Below are positions 1 to 8,422 of a stretch of DNA of 57,667 nucleotides, one piece after another. Numbering within the stretch: the first letter of the stretch is position 1; every line of letters starts with the position of its first letter. The notes under the pieces are model-generated. The model worked only from the letters and a program-made list of their open reading frames with translations, was not told the origin of the DNA and ran no database searches. The translations under genes and the position numbers were made by a program. The stretch is from Ferruginibacter sp. (lineage in GTDB: Bacteria > Bacteroidota > Bacteroidia > Chitinophagales > Chitinophagaceae), in the NCBI GenBank assembly GCA_013141435.1, contig JABFQZ010000033.1:1-57667 (forward strand), in the 5' to 3' direction.

Positions 1-468
1 CAAGAGTATCAAGCCGAAATACAACAAGCCCAAATTGCTAAAGAAGCCTATGAAGCTAATAATAAAGATAAAATAGACGAAACTAATGTACCAATGGCCG
101 ATGCTGCTGGTATTGAATTTGGTAAAAAAACTTACGATCTTAAATGTAAAGCATGTCATGGAGTAGGAGGCGAAGGTACAGTAGGCCCAAATCTTACCGA
201 TGATTATTGGATTCACAAAGGTTCATTAAACGATATTTATAATACAATTAAAGTTGGCTATTCCGATAAAGGTATGCAATCTTGGGCAGCAGATTTTACG
301 CCAAAAGAAATTAGCAATATAGCTAGTTTTATAAAAACACTTAAAGGTACTAAACCTGCTAACCCAAAAGCCCCACAAGGAGATTTGTATAGCGAAACAG
401 CTACCGCTTCAAATGCAGATACTAGTGGTGCAAAAGTAGCAGCAGACACTACGAAAGTAAAAAAATAA
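1..468 (+). CDS. ccoP: cbb3-type cytochrome c oxidase subunit III, C-terminal part (5' end outside window)
   Basis: The frame is open from base 1, so the gene begins upstream; the ATG at 94 is internal. The visible 155 residues contain one c-type haem site, C-K-A-C-H (residues 49-53 of the visible part), preceded by an FGKKTYDLKC context and followed by a G-M-Q-S-W segment that could carry the axial Met. CcoP is the membrane-anchored dihaem or monohaem electron-entry subunit of cbb3 oxidase, acting on the periplasmic side. The tail after the haem domain is rich in Ala, Thr and Lys and looks disordered. The call is supported by ccoG and ccoH directly downstream. A generic cytochrome c domain protein is the alternative. 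Confidence 0.85.
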   Translation, partial: QEYQAEIQQAQIAKEAYEANNKDKIDETNVPMADAAGIEFGKKTYDLKCKACHGVGGEGTVGPNLTDDYWIHKGSLNDIYNTIKVGYSDKGMQSWAADFTPKEISNIASFIKTLKGTKPANPKAPQGDLYSETATASNADTSGAKVAADTTKVKK

Positions 469-511
469 AAAAGTTGCTTTAATGAAGCATAACCATAACT
501 GAAGTAAATCT

Positions 512-2014
512 ATGAAAGATCAAAAGGGAAGTTTTAGAGATTCGGTGGCTACTATCTCATCTGATGGTCATCGAAACTTTATTAATCCCAAAAAGCCAAA
601 AGGGAAATTATACAACTTACGTACTTGGTTTAGTATATTTTATTTAGTAACGTTTTTTACGTTGCCTTTTATAGAAGTGTACGATGGTCCTTTGCTTATG
701 TTCAATATATTAGAACGTAAGTTTATAATTTTTGGAATGGTTTTTTGGCCACAAGATTTTTTTATTTTTGGAATAGGGATGATAACTTTTGTAGTATTTG
801 TAATACTATTTACAGTTGTTTTTGGGAGAGTATTTTGTGGCTGGGCTTGCCCACAAACCATTTTTATGGAAATGGTTTTTCGTAAAATTGAATATTGGAT
901 AGACGGCGATTCGGCACAGCAAAAGCTATTAAAACAAATGGCTTGGAATGGGGAAAAAATAAGAAAAAGAGTTTTAAAATTTATTACTTTTTTTATACTT
1001 TCTTTTATAATTGCTAATTTTTTTCTGGCATATTTAATAAGTATGAAAGAGGTTGTTGATTTTTACAGGCTTCCTGCTGCACATGTTGGTAGTATTATTT
1101 CGTTAATAATATTTACTACAATTTTCTTTTTTGTGTATTGGTGGTTTAGAGAGCAAGCTTGTATTGTAGTATGCCCTTACGGAAGGTTACAAGGTGTTTT
1201 GTTAGATAAAAATTCTATTATAGTTGCATACGATAGATTGAGAGGAGAGCCAAGAGGAAAAAATAGTAAATCAAAGGAAAAAGAACATGTGCATACGCAT
1301 GATGAGCTTAAACCTAAATGCGATAATTGCAAAGGTAATGGTAGTTGTAAAAGTGTTGCAGATAGTATTATTCAGGTAGAGGAACTAAAGACAATAGGAG
1401 ATTGCATAGATTGTGCCGCATGCGTACGTGTGTGCCCCACAGGTATTGATATTAGAAATGGAACACAATTAGAATGTGTAAATTGTACAGCTTGTATAGA
1501 TGCTTGCAATGCCATTATGACTAGCCTGCATAAACCAGTAGGGTTAATAAGGTATGCATCTGAAAATACAATAACAGAAGGAAAAAGTTTAAAAATAACG
1601 AGGAGGATAAAAGCATATATTGCTGTACTTACTTTATTAATTATTTTTTTAGTTTTTTTATTAGTTAGTAGAACCGATTTAGATGCAAGGCTAATGCGTA
1701 CTGCTGGTATGGCTTACACATCATTGCCCGATGGACGTGTAAGTAATTTATATAATTTAAAATTAGCTAATAAAACACACCGAGATATACCATTTGTTTT
1801 AAAATTGGAAAATATAAAAGGAGAAATAGAATTAGTAGGAAGCATAAACTTAGTAGTTAAAAAAGAAGATTATACACATTTGCAATTTTTTGTTAAATTA
1901 AATAGAGAGCAATTAAAAGGTTGGAAAACTCCAATTGAAGTAGGAATGTATCAAGATGGAAAAAAAATAAAAAACATTACAGCAACCTTTATTGGGCCAG
2001 AAATATATAACTAA
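512..2014 (+). CDS. ccoG: cytochrome c oxidase accessory protein CcoG (FixG/RdxA)
   Basis: This 500-residue polyferredoxin is the usual length for CcoG. Several membrane segments fill the first 220 residues, including the C-G-W-A-C-P motif near residue 110 and E-Q-A-C-I-V-V-C-P near 220. A soluble region follows with two 4Fe-4S motifs (C-I-D-C-A-A-C-V-R-V-C-P and C-V-N-C-T-A-C-I-D-A-C), another membrane helix, and a C-terminal immunoglobulin-like periplasmic domain. Known family role: reduction of copper for CuB insertion during cbb3 oxidase assembly. It sits 43 bp after ccoP and 17 bp before ccoH, consistent with one operon. Confidence 0.95.
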   Translation: MKDQKGSFRDSVATISSDGHRNFINPKKPKGKLYNLRTWFSIFYLVTFFTLPFIEVYDGPLLMFNILERKFIIFGMVFWPQDFFIFGIGMITFVVFVILFTVVFGRVFCGWACPQTIFMEMVFRKIEYWIDGDSAQQKLLKQMAWNGEKIRKRVLKFITFFILSFIIANFFLAYLISMKEVVDFYRLPAAHVGSIISLIIFTTIFFFVYWWFREQACIVVCPYGRLQGVLLDKNSIIVAYDRLRGEPRGKNSKSKEKEHVHTHDELKPKCDNCKGNGSCKSVADSIIQVEELKTIGDCIDCAACVRVCPTGIDIRNGTQLECVNCTACIDACNAIMTSLHKPVGLIRYASENTITEGKSLKITRRIKAYIAVLTLLIIFLVFLLVSRTDLDARLMRTAGMAYTSLPDGRVSNLYNLKLANKTHRDIPFVLKLENIKGEIELVGSINLVVKKEDYTHLQFFVKLNREQLKGWKTPIEVGMYQDGKKIKNITATFIGPEIYN

Positions 2015-2031
2015 TATAAAATTTAATAATT

Positions 2032-2463
2032 ATGAATTGGGGTTACAAAATACTTTCTTTTTATGCACTATTTGTATTTGGAATATTATTTATGGTATTC
2101 AAATCTTCATCTCAAAATACCGATTTGGTTACTACAGATTATTATGCCAAAGAATTAAAGTATCAAGATAAAATAGATGAGCAAAATAGAGTATCGGCAT
2201 TAACTACACCAATAAATTATAAATTAAGTAATGATAGTTTAATTATAACTTTTCCAAATGATTTTGTAGGCAAATTGCTAACAGGTAATGTTGTTTTGTA
2301 CTGTGTATCCAACGAAAAAAACGATACAAAACAACTCTTTTCTGTAAAAGATAAAGCTGTAGAAATGGCTATTGGTAAAGTAAAAAAAGGGTTGTACCAA
2401 TTGCAAATTTCGTGGGTGGCAGATGATAAAAGTTATTATTTCGAAAATAAAATTATAATTTAA
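2032..2463 (+). CDS. ccoH: FixH/CcoH family protein
   Basis: A 143-residue protein with one N-terminal membrane helix (about residues 5-25) and a periplasmic beta-rich domain. The segment T-D-Y-Y-A-K-E-L-K-Y-Q after the helix is typical of FixH, a cbb3 oxidase assembly or stability factor. It follows ccoG and stops 2 bp before the next start, so translational coupling is likely. Identification rests on both sequence features and position; sequence conservation in this family is low. Confidence 0.85.
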   Translation: MNWGYKILSFYALFVFGILFMVFKSSSQNTDLVTTDYYAKELKYQDKIDEQNRVSALTTPINYKLSNDSLIITFPNDFVGKLLTGNVVLYCVSNEKNDTKQLFSVKDKAVEMAIGKVKKGLYQLQISWVADDKSYYFENKIII

Positions 2464-2465
2464 AA

Positions 2466-3179
2466 ATGACACAGTTAATGTTTGCTGCTTTTACAATGGG
2501 AATGCTTGGTAGCTTTCACTGTGTAGGTATGTGTGGACCATTAGCATTGTCTTTACCCTTAAAAAGCAATAGTTTTTGGGCAAAACTTACAGGCTCTTTT
2601 TTATATAATTGGGGTCGTATAATTACTTACTCAGTATTTGGTTTTATTTTTGGTATTATTGGTAGTAGTTTTTCTTTCTTTGGATACCAACAATGGCTTT
2701 CCATTATTATTGGTGTGGTAATTTTAATTTTTATATTACTACCCAAAAAATATACTGCTGTATCAAATAATAATTTTTTCTATTCTTTTTTTACAAAATT
2801 GCGAAATTATTTATCTAAGCTTTTTTCAAAAAAATCTAATTCATCATTATTTACAATAGGAGTTTTAAACGGATTATTACCATGTGGGTTGGTTTACATG
2901 GCAGCAGCTGGTGCAGTGGCTACTGGTAATATTTTTAATAGTATTTTATTTATGGCGTTTTTTGGTTTGGGCACATTGCCAATAATGTGGAGTATTGCTT
3001 TTTGGGGAAATTTTGTAGGCATTAATTTACGTAATAATATTAAAAAAGCTTACCCTTATATGATGGTAATAATGGCTTGCTTGCTAATTCTTAGAGGTAT
3101 GGGCTTGGGTATTCAATATGTAAGCCCAAAGTTGGATATAGAAAAAAAAGAAATTTTAAATTGTTGTGAAAAAAAATGA
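2466..3179 (+). CDS. sulfite exporter TauE/SafE (DsbD_2-type) family membrane protein
   Basis: A 237-residue polytopic membrane protein with about six hydrophobic segments. The N-terminal helix carries the family motif G-S-F-H-C-V-G-M-C-G-P-L, whose Cys and His residues resemble those of DsbD/CcdA-type transporters; a second helix has N-G-L-L-P-C-G-L-V. In many bacteria this family is the last gene of cco clusters and is assumed to serve copper or thiol traffic in oxidase assembly; that role is inference here. It starts 2 bp after ccoH. The last residues include a C-C pair near the C-terminus. Confidence 0.85.
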   Translation: MTQLMFAAFTMGMLGSFHCVGMCGPLALSLPLKSNSFWAKLTGSFLYNWGRIITYSVFGFIFGIIGSSFSFFGYQQWLSIIIGVVILIFILLPKKYTAVSNNNFFYSFFTKLRNYLSKLFSKKSNSSLFTIGVLNGLLPCGLVYMAAAGAVATGNIFNSILFMAFFGLGTLPIMWSIAFWGNFVGINLRNNIKKAYPYMMVIMACLLILRGMGLGIQYVSPKLDIEKKEILNCCEKK

Positions 3180-3185
3180 AATCAA

Positions 3186-3572
3186 ATGGTAACTGTTGAT
3201 AACATATTAAAGTTCGAGCAATATCGACATGAGTTTAATACTTGGAAACGAACTATTGATTTTTTTAAGCAAGAAAATGCATTTTTAAAAAATAGATTAT
3301 CAAAAGTAGTAGATGTAAAGTCAGATAAATTTTTTTTAGCTAAAGCAGAACAATATCAAAACCAATTTATAATTCAAGATGAATTTATGGACGAACTAAA
3401 ACATGATATTCATGTGCTAGATGAAATAATTGGAAATGTAGAAAATCAACTTTTAAGTACAAAAAAAATTGAAACAAAGCGTACTAAAATACATAATGAA
3501 ATGCAATATTTGGAAAAAAATTTTACAAGTATAAAAAATGATTTTAACGATTACTTACTACAAAATGTATAA
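3186..3572 (+). CDS. small coiled-coil protein of the cco cluster, function unknown
   Basis: A 128-residue protein with no signal peptide or membrane segment, rich in Lys, Glu, Asn and Gln, with heptad-like spacing of hydrophobic residues over most of its length, so probably a cytoplasmic helical bundle or coiled coil. I do not recognise a family. It starts 6 bp after the SafE-like gene and is the last plus-strand gene before a convergent regulator, so it is probably the distal gene of the cco operon. Confidence 0.7.
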   Translation: MVTVDNILKFEQYRHEFNTWKRTIDFFKQENAFLKNRLSKVVDVKSDKFFLAKAEQYQNQFIIQDEFMDELKHDIHVLDEIIGNVENQLLSTKKIETKRTKIHNEMQYLEKNFTSIKNDFNDYLLQNV

Positions 3573-3580
3573 AGTAAATG

Positions 3581-4639
3581 CTAATTAAATAAAGATTGCA
3601 ATTTTTTTTCATTCAATATACAAATACAACCATCTTTTATATCAATCAATTTTTCTGTTTTAAAATCACTTAAAGTTCTTATTAACGATTCGGTAGCAGT
3701 ACCAGCAATGTTCGATAAATCTTCTCTAGATATATGAATGGTAAAAGTATCACTTTCTTCTTTTTTAAATTTATTTTGTAATGATAAAATTGCATTTGCC
3801 ACTTTTTTCCGTAACGAGTTGTAGGCTAAACTTAAAAGCTGTGTTTCTCTTTCTTCCACATTGTTAGCTAATAGTTTAATAAATTTTTGGGTAAGCTCCT
3901 TATTGTTATATAATAGTTTTTCAAAAGCTTCTCTTTCTATTAAACAAATTTCAGAATCATCTAACGATTCAGCAAATTCATGGTACATGGTATTTTCAAA
4001 TATAGCGTTGTATCCAAAAAAATCACCCTCCGAAAAAAGCCCCATTGTAAGTTCTTTACCATCATTATTTGTTCTAAAAGTTTTTACTCTCCCTTTTTCT
4101 ATATAAAATAATTGAACAGGGTGGTTACCTTCAGCATAAATAATTTGCTTTTTTTTATAATGGTTTATGTTTCCACTTTTGGCTAAATATTCCAAAGGAT
4201 TTTTACCACTAAAATCGTCTATTAGCAATTGCAAGCCTACTGCATTAGCTTTGTAATCTTTTTGCAACAGCGCTATTTTTTTAAACCTTCTTTCAATAGC
4301 ACTTAACAACTCAATATCATCAAAAGGTTTTGTAATATAATCATCTGCTCCCAGTTCCATACCTTTTCTAAAATCATTTCTTTCAGCTTTTGCAGTTAAA
4401 AATATAAAAGGAATACCAGTTAGTATTGGGTTAGAATTTACCAAATGTAATACACCATAGCCATCTAAAACTGGCATCATAATATCACATACAATCAAAT
4501 TTGGTAACACTTCCAAAGCTTTTTCAATACCTATTTTACCATTTGAAGCGGTATATACTTTATAGCCAGCAAGCTCTAAAATCTCGGCAGTGTTTTCTCT
4601 AATTTCATTATTGTCTTCTATCAATAAAATACTTTGCAT
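3581..4639 (-). CDS. response regulator: receiver domain fused to CRP/FNR-type DNA-binding protein
   Basis: In 352 residues: a CheY-like receiver (1-120) with acidic pair E8/D9, phosphoacceptor D52 in C-D-I-M-M-P, T82 and K104 in T-K-P-F; then a cyclic-nucleotide-binding-like beta barrel (about 130-250); then a winged helix with I-S-R-E-D-L-S-N-I-A-G (about 294-305) typical of Crp/Fnr HTH. The gene lies 3 bp downstream of the histidine kinase on the same strand, so the two form a two-component pair. The 3' end is 8 bp from the end of the cco cluster (convergent). No N-terminal FNR cysteine cluster is seen, so it should sense through phosphorylation or a ligand in the barrel rather than Fe-S. 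Confidence 0.9.
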   Translation of the reverse strand: MQSILLIEDNNEIRENTAEILELAGYKVYTASNGKIGIEKALEVLPNLIVCDIMMPVLDGYGVLHLVNSNPILTGIPFIFLTAKAERNDFRKGMELGADDYITKPFDDIELLSAIERRFKKIALLQKDYKANAVGLQLLIDDFSGKNPLEYLAKSGNINHYKKKQIIYAEGNHPVQLFYIEKGRVKTFRTNNDGKELTMGLFSEGDFFGYNAIFENTMYHEFAESLDDSEICLIEREAFEKLLYNNKELTQKFIKLLANNVEERETQLLSLAYNSLRKKVANAILSLQNKFKKEESDTFTIHISREDLSNIAGTATESLIRTLSDFKTEKLIDIKDGCICILNEKKLQSLFN

Positions 4640-4642
4640 AAA

Positions 4643-5857
4643 TTAATTTTCTTTATGTAAAAATGTTAAAATAAATTCAGTGCCTTTATTCAATTTGCTT
4701 TTAAATGCAATAGTACCATTCATAATCTCAATAGATTTTTGGGCAATATGTAACCCAAGTCCAGTGCCTTGAAAATTGGTTGCATTTTCGGCTCTAAAAA
4801 AACGTTCAAATAAATGTTTTTGATCTTCGATATTTATACCAATACCAAAGTCTTTTATTATAATATCCGTTTTTATTTGTGAACTTTTACTGGTAATAAT
4901 TATATCTGAGTTTTCTGGCGAAAACTTTATAGCATTTGATAAAAGATTAAGTATCACATTTTTTAAAAGTGCCACATCTAAAAACACCAAATCTACTCCT
5001 GTATGACTATAAATTAATTGCTGATTATTTTTCGAAAGTGCCTGCATTTCATTGCAAGTATTTTCTAGCATTTCTTTTAAATTAAATCGTATATTATTGG
5101 TGCTTATTTTCCCTTCTTCTATTTTACCTAATGATAAAAATTCGTTTAATAAATCTGTAAGGCTATTAACAGAATTTTTAATTCTATTAATATGCTTTTC
5201 TCTATTTTCTTGCTCAGCGGTATCTTTGTACTTTGCCACAAGCGATGCCGATGATAAAATGGTACTTAAAGGAGTACGAAACTCATGCGATGCCATCGAT
5301 ACAAACCTCGATTTTAGTTCATTTAGCTCTTTCTCTTTTACTAAAGATTTTGATAATTCTTCTTTTGATAATTCTAATTCATGTAAGGTTTGAGTTAGCT
5401 CTTTAGTTCGTTGCAAAACGGAATCTTCCAATTCATCATTTAATTTTTTCACTTCCAACTCAGCTTTTTTTCTAACAGTAATATTGTTTATAAAAGCAAT
5501 TGTAAACTTTTCGCCACTGTTTTCATAAATCCCCAACGATACCTCTGCTGGAAATTCTAAACCATCTTTTTTTAAAGCAAATAAATCCATACCAATGCCC
5601 ATAGTCCTATTCTTTGGGTTTTTTGAATATGCATCTCTACTTTTTACATGGTTATGATGATAACGATTTGGAATTAATATTTCTATAGGTTTACCAATAA
5701 TTTCATCGGCATAATATTCAAAAAGATTTAATGCAAATGGATTAATTGATTGAATTATACTTTTACTATTTACAACCACAATGCCAATAGTTGAATTGTT
5801 AAATAATGCTTCAAAATAGTGCGATTCATTAATTAGTTCTTGCTTAGAAGTTTGCAT
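4643..5857 (-). CDS. PAS-domain sensor histidine kinase, FixL-like layout
   Basis: A 404-residue protein without clear membrane helices, so cytoplasmic. Domains: PAS (about 12-130), coiled-coil linker (130-180), HisKA with phosphoacceptor H191 in M-A-S-H-E-F-R-T-P, and HATPase with N box (N304/N308), D-F-G-I-G (336-340) and G-T-G-L-G-L (364-369). In the PAS domain H70 and the G-I-G segment at 87-89 align without gaps to the haem-binding region of Bradyrhizobium FixL as I recall it; the residue at the FixL Arg220 position is M90. Haem binding is a hypothesis. Together with the adjacent receiver-CRP gene and cbb3 genes it suggests a redox or oxygen circuit. The start ATG follows a 176-bp spacer shared with the divergent Rrf2 gene. 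Confidence 0.9.
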   Translation of the reverse strand: MQTSKQELINESHYFEALFNNSTIGIVVVNSKSIIQSINPFALNLFEYYADEIIGKPIEILIPNRYHHNHVKSRDAYSKNPKNRTMGIGMDLFALKKDGLEFPAEVSLGIYENSGEKFTIAFINNITVRKKAELEVKKLNDELEDSVLQRTKELTQTLHELELSKEELSKSLVKEKELNELKSRFVSMASHEFRTPLSTILSSASLVAKYKDTAEQENREKHINRIKNSVNSLTDLLNEFLSLGKIEEGKISTNNIRFNLKEMLENTCNEMQALSKNNQQLIYSHTGVDLVFLDVALLKNVILNLLSNAIKFSPENSDIIITSKSSQIKTDIIIKDFGIGINIEDQKHLFERFFRAENATNFQGTGLGLHIAQKSIEIMNGTIAFKSKLNKGTEFILTFLHKEN

Positions 5858-6033
5858 CGAATATTTAAAATATGGTAATTATGGAATAGATGCAAATTAC
5901 ACTTTTCTTTATATATTTTGTAATAACCTTTTTGCAGCAAAACTTACACAGTTTTTCAAATAAAATAGAAGATATAATACTCTTTTATACAAATAAATTC
6001 ATTAATTTTGATTGTTCATTTAAAAAAATATAA

Positions 6034-6468
6034 ATGCTTTCAAAATCTTGCGAATATGCCATCAGAGCAATGATTTTTATTTCTCAAAAAGTAGGCGATG
6101 TGCCAAAGGCAAGTGTAAAAGAAATTGCAACAAACATTAATGCACCTATACACTTTATTGCTAAAATATTGCAAGAGTTATGTAAGAAAAAAATACTGCA
6201 ATCTATAAAAGGACCAAATGGAGGATTTTATTTAGAAAAAAAAGATTTGAAAATAACCTTAGCACAAATTGTTTTAACAATTGATGGTGATAATATTTAC
6301 AAACAATGTATACTTGGCTTAAAAGAATGTTCATCAAAAAAACCTTGTCCAGTACACAATCAGTACAAAGAAATTAGAAAAGAAATATTAACAATGCTCG
6401 AAAATAACACAATTAGTAATTTTAATGATAAGTTAAATACCGGTAAATATTTTTTAAAAAATAATTAA
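6034..6468 (+). CDS. Rrf2 family transcriptional regulator with Cys triad
   Basis: A 144-residue protein beginning M-L-S-K-S-C-E-Y-A-I-R-A, the standard Rrf2 N-terminus, with winged-helix DNA-binding domain and the wing motif K-G-P-N-G-G-F. Three cysteines (C92, C99, C105) sit in the loop that carries the Fe-S cluster in IscR and NsrR, so a redox, NO or iron-sulfur sensor is plausible. No isc/suf genes are in the window. It is divergent from the histidine kinase across a 176-bp spacer and 50 bp upstream of hmgA. Its target is unknown. Confidence 0.9.
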   Translation: MLSKSCEYAIRAMIFISQKVGDVPKASVKEIATNINAPIHFIAKILQELCKKKILQSIKGPNGGFYLEKKDLKITLAQIVLTIDGDNIYKQCILGLKECSSKKPCPVHNQYKEIRKEILTMLENNTISNFNDKLNTGKYFLKNN

Positions 6469-6518
6469 TTTGAAAAAAAATCCTAATCTATTTTTATAAC
6501 TAAATTAAATTTGTTACA

Positions 6519-7679
6519 ATGCCAATGTATCGCCAAGTCGGAAATTTGCCAGCAAAACGCCATATAGTTTTTCGTCAGCCCAATGGAAATTTGTATCATG
6601 AAGAGCTTTTTGGAACCGAAGGTTTTTCAGGAAACTCATCTTTAATTTACCATTTATACCCACCAACAATTGTAAAAGAAAAAGGAGAGCCTTATAATGT
6701 ACGGCCACAAATAGCTACCGAAGATCATTTGCAAAATAGAAGTTATTTGGGTTTTAATGTGCAGCCCGAAGATGATTATTTAGAAAGCAGAAAAGTATTA
6801 TTTGTAAATAACGATTTGCAAATTGGTGTAGCTTCTCCAAAAAAAAGTGTAACCAGCTATTTTTTTAAAAATGCCGATGCCGACGAAATGCTTTTTGTAC
6901 ACAAAGGATCTGGAAAATTAAAAACGATATATGGTAAAATTGATTTTGTATATGGCGATTACATCATTATACCAAGAGGTACAATTTATCAATTAGAATT
7001 TGATACAGAAGATAATAAATTTTTATTTGTAGAATCTTTTAGTACCATAGATACACCTGCTCGTTACAAAAATAAAAATGGGCAGTATTTAGAAAATTCT
7101 CCGTTTTGCGAAAGAGATTATAAATTACCTTACGGCCTAGAAACTTTTGATGAAAAAGGTGAATTTTTAATAAACATAAAAAAGAAAGGATTAATTTATC
7201 CATACATTTATGCCACACATCCTTTCGATGCCATAGGATATGATGGTTGTAATTATCCTTATGCAATATCTATTCATGATTTTGAACCTATAACTGGTCG
7301 CATACACATGCCACCACCAACACATCAGCATTTTCAAGGTCATAATTTTGTAATATGCTCATTTGTGCCTCGTATGTACGATTATCATCCACAAGCTATT
7401 CCTGCACCTTATCATCATAGCAATATTGATAGCGATGAGTTATTATATTACGTAGATGGAGATTTTATGAGTAGAAATAATATACAACAAGGGCAAATAA
7501 CATTACACCCTGGAGGTTTACCACATGGTCCGCACCCAGGTGCAGCCGAGCGTAGCATCGGTAAAAAAGAAACCAATGAGCTTGCTGTAATGATAGACCC
7601 TTTCAACCCAGTAAAAATTACAACCAATGCGTTAAACATTGAAATAAAAGACTACTATAAATCTTGGTTATATGAATAA
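6519..7679 (+). CDS. hmgA: homogentisate 1,2-dioxygenase
   Basis: A 386-residue cupin-type Fe(II) dioxygenase that opens homogentisate to maleylacetoacetate in tyrosine and phenylalanine catabolism. The family signature P-P-P-T-H-Q-H-F-Q-G-H-N-F (265-277) is present. The likely iron ligands are H300, E307 and H336 (the last in L-P-H-G-P-H-P-G). Shorter than the about 440-residue animal enzyme but normal for the bacterial short form. The stop codon overlaps the start of pdxH by 8 bp. The next enzymes of the route, maleylacetoacetate isomerase and fumarylacetoacetase, are not in the window. An ATG two codons later (6525) is an alternative start. Confidence 0.96.
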   Translation: MPMYRQVGNLPAKRHIVFRQPNGNLYHEELFGTEGFSGNSSLIYHLYPPTIVKEKGEPYNVRPQIATEDHLQNRSYLGFNVQPEDDYLESRKVLFVNNDLQIGVASPKKSVTSYFFKNADADEMLFVHKGSGKLKTIYGKIDFVYGDYIIIPRGTIYQLEFDTEDNKFLFVESFSTIDTPARYKNKNGQYLENSPFCERDYKLPYGLETFDEKGEFLINIKKKGLIYPYIYATHPFDAIGYDGCNYPYAISIHDFEPITGRIHMPPPTHQHFQGHNFVICSFVPRMYDYHPQAIPAPYHHSNIDSDELLYYVDGDFMSRNNIQQGQITLHPGGLPHGPHPGAAERSIGKKETNELAVMIDPFNPVKITTNALNIEIKDYYKSWLYE

Positions 7680-8328
7680 AGATAATATATTCGAAGAAGT
7701 AAGAAATGTAAGAAATGATTTTACAAAATTTACTTTATTAGAAGCAGATATTGATGCAGATCCATTTTCTCAATTTAAAAAATGGATGCAAGCAGCTTTT
7801 GAGGTTGACAATGAAACGGCTAATGCAATGATATTGTCAACAGTTGATGATACAGCAATGCCATCATCTAGGGTTATGCTTTTGCGTGGAATTGACAATG
7901 GAGGATTTTCTTTTTTTACTAATTATGAAAGCCATAAAGGCAATCAATTAGAGCAAAATAAAAATGCAGCTTTGTGTTTTTTTTGGAGTGCTTTGCAAAG
8001 GCAAGTACGTATTCAAGGCGTTATTAAAAAGCTTTCCGAAAATGAATCAGATGAATATTTTAGCTCCCGACCTTTTGAAAGTAAAGTAGGCGCTTGGGTA
8101 AGCAAGCAAAGTAAAGTTGTAAAAAATAGAGCAGAAATAGACGATGCATTTACAGCACTTTTAGCAAATAGTACACCCGATATTAAGCGGCCACCACATT
8201 GGGGAGGCTTTGTGTTAATACCCAATAAAATAGAATTTTGGCAAGGTAGAGCAAGTAGGCTACACGATAGATTTTTATATACTCTCATTGAAAATAATAC
8301 TTGGAAAATAGAAAGATTATCGCCCTAG
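7672..8328 (+). CDS. pdxH: pyridoxamine 5'-phosphate oxidase
   Basis: A 218-residue FMN enzyme that makes pyridoxal 5'-phosphate from pyridoxine or pyridoxamine phosphate. Family features: S-S-R-V-M-L-L-R near residue 65, F-F-T-N-Y-E-S-H-K-G (FMN phosphate contact), R-P-P-H-W-G-G-F, and the C-terminal F-W-Q-G-R-x-S-R-L-H-D-R and W-x-I-E-R-L-S-P ending. The start overlaps the hmgA stop, so the two are probably translationally coupled. Its PLP product is the cofactor of tryptophanase encoded 3 kb downstream and of the tyrosine aminotransferase expected elsewhere. Confidence 0.96.
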   Translation: MNKDNIFEEVRNVRNDFTKFTLLEADIDADPFSQFKKWMQAAFEVDNETANAMILSTVDDTAMPSSRVMLLRGIDNGGFSFFTNYESHKGNQLEQNKNAALCFFWSALQRQVRIQGVIKKLSENESDEYFSSRPFESKVGAWVSKQSKVVKNRAEIDDAFTALLANSTPDIKRPPHWGGFVLIPNKIEFWQGRASRLHDRFLYTLIENNTWKIERLSP

Positions 8329-8422
8329 TTAGTATTGAGATATGTTTGGATTAGAAAACACTTAATGAACTTTGTGTCTTTTTTGTACACTTTGTGAAAA
8401 AAAAAATAAAAAATAAAAAAAA

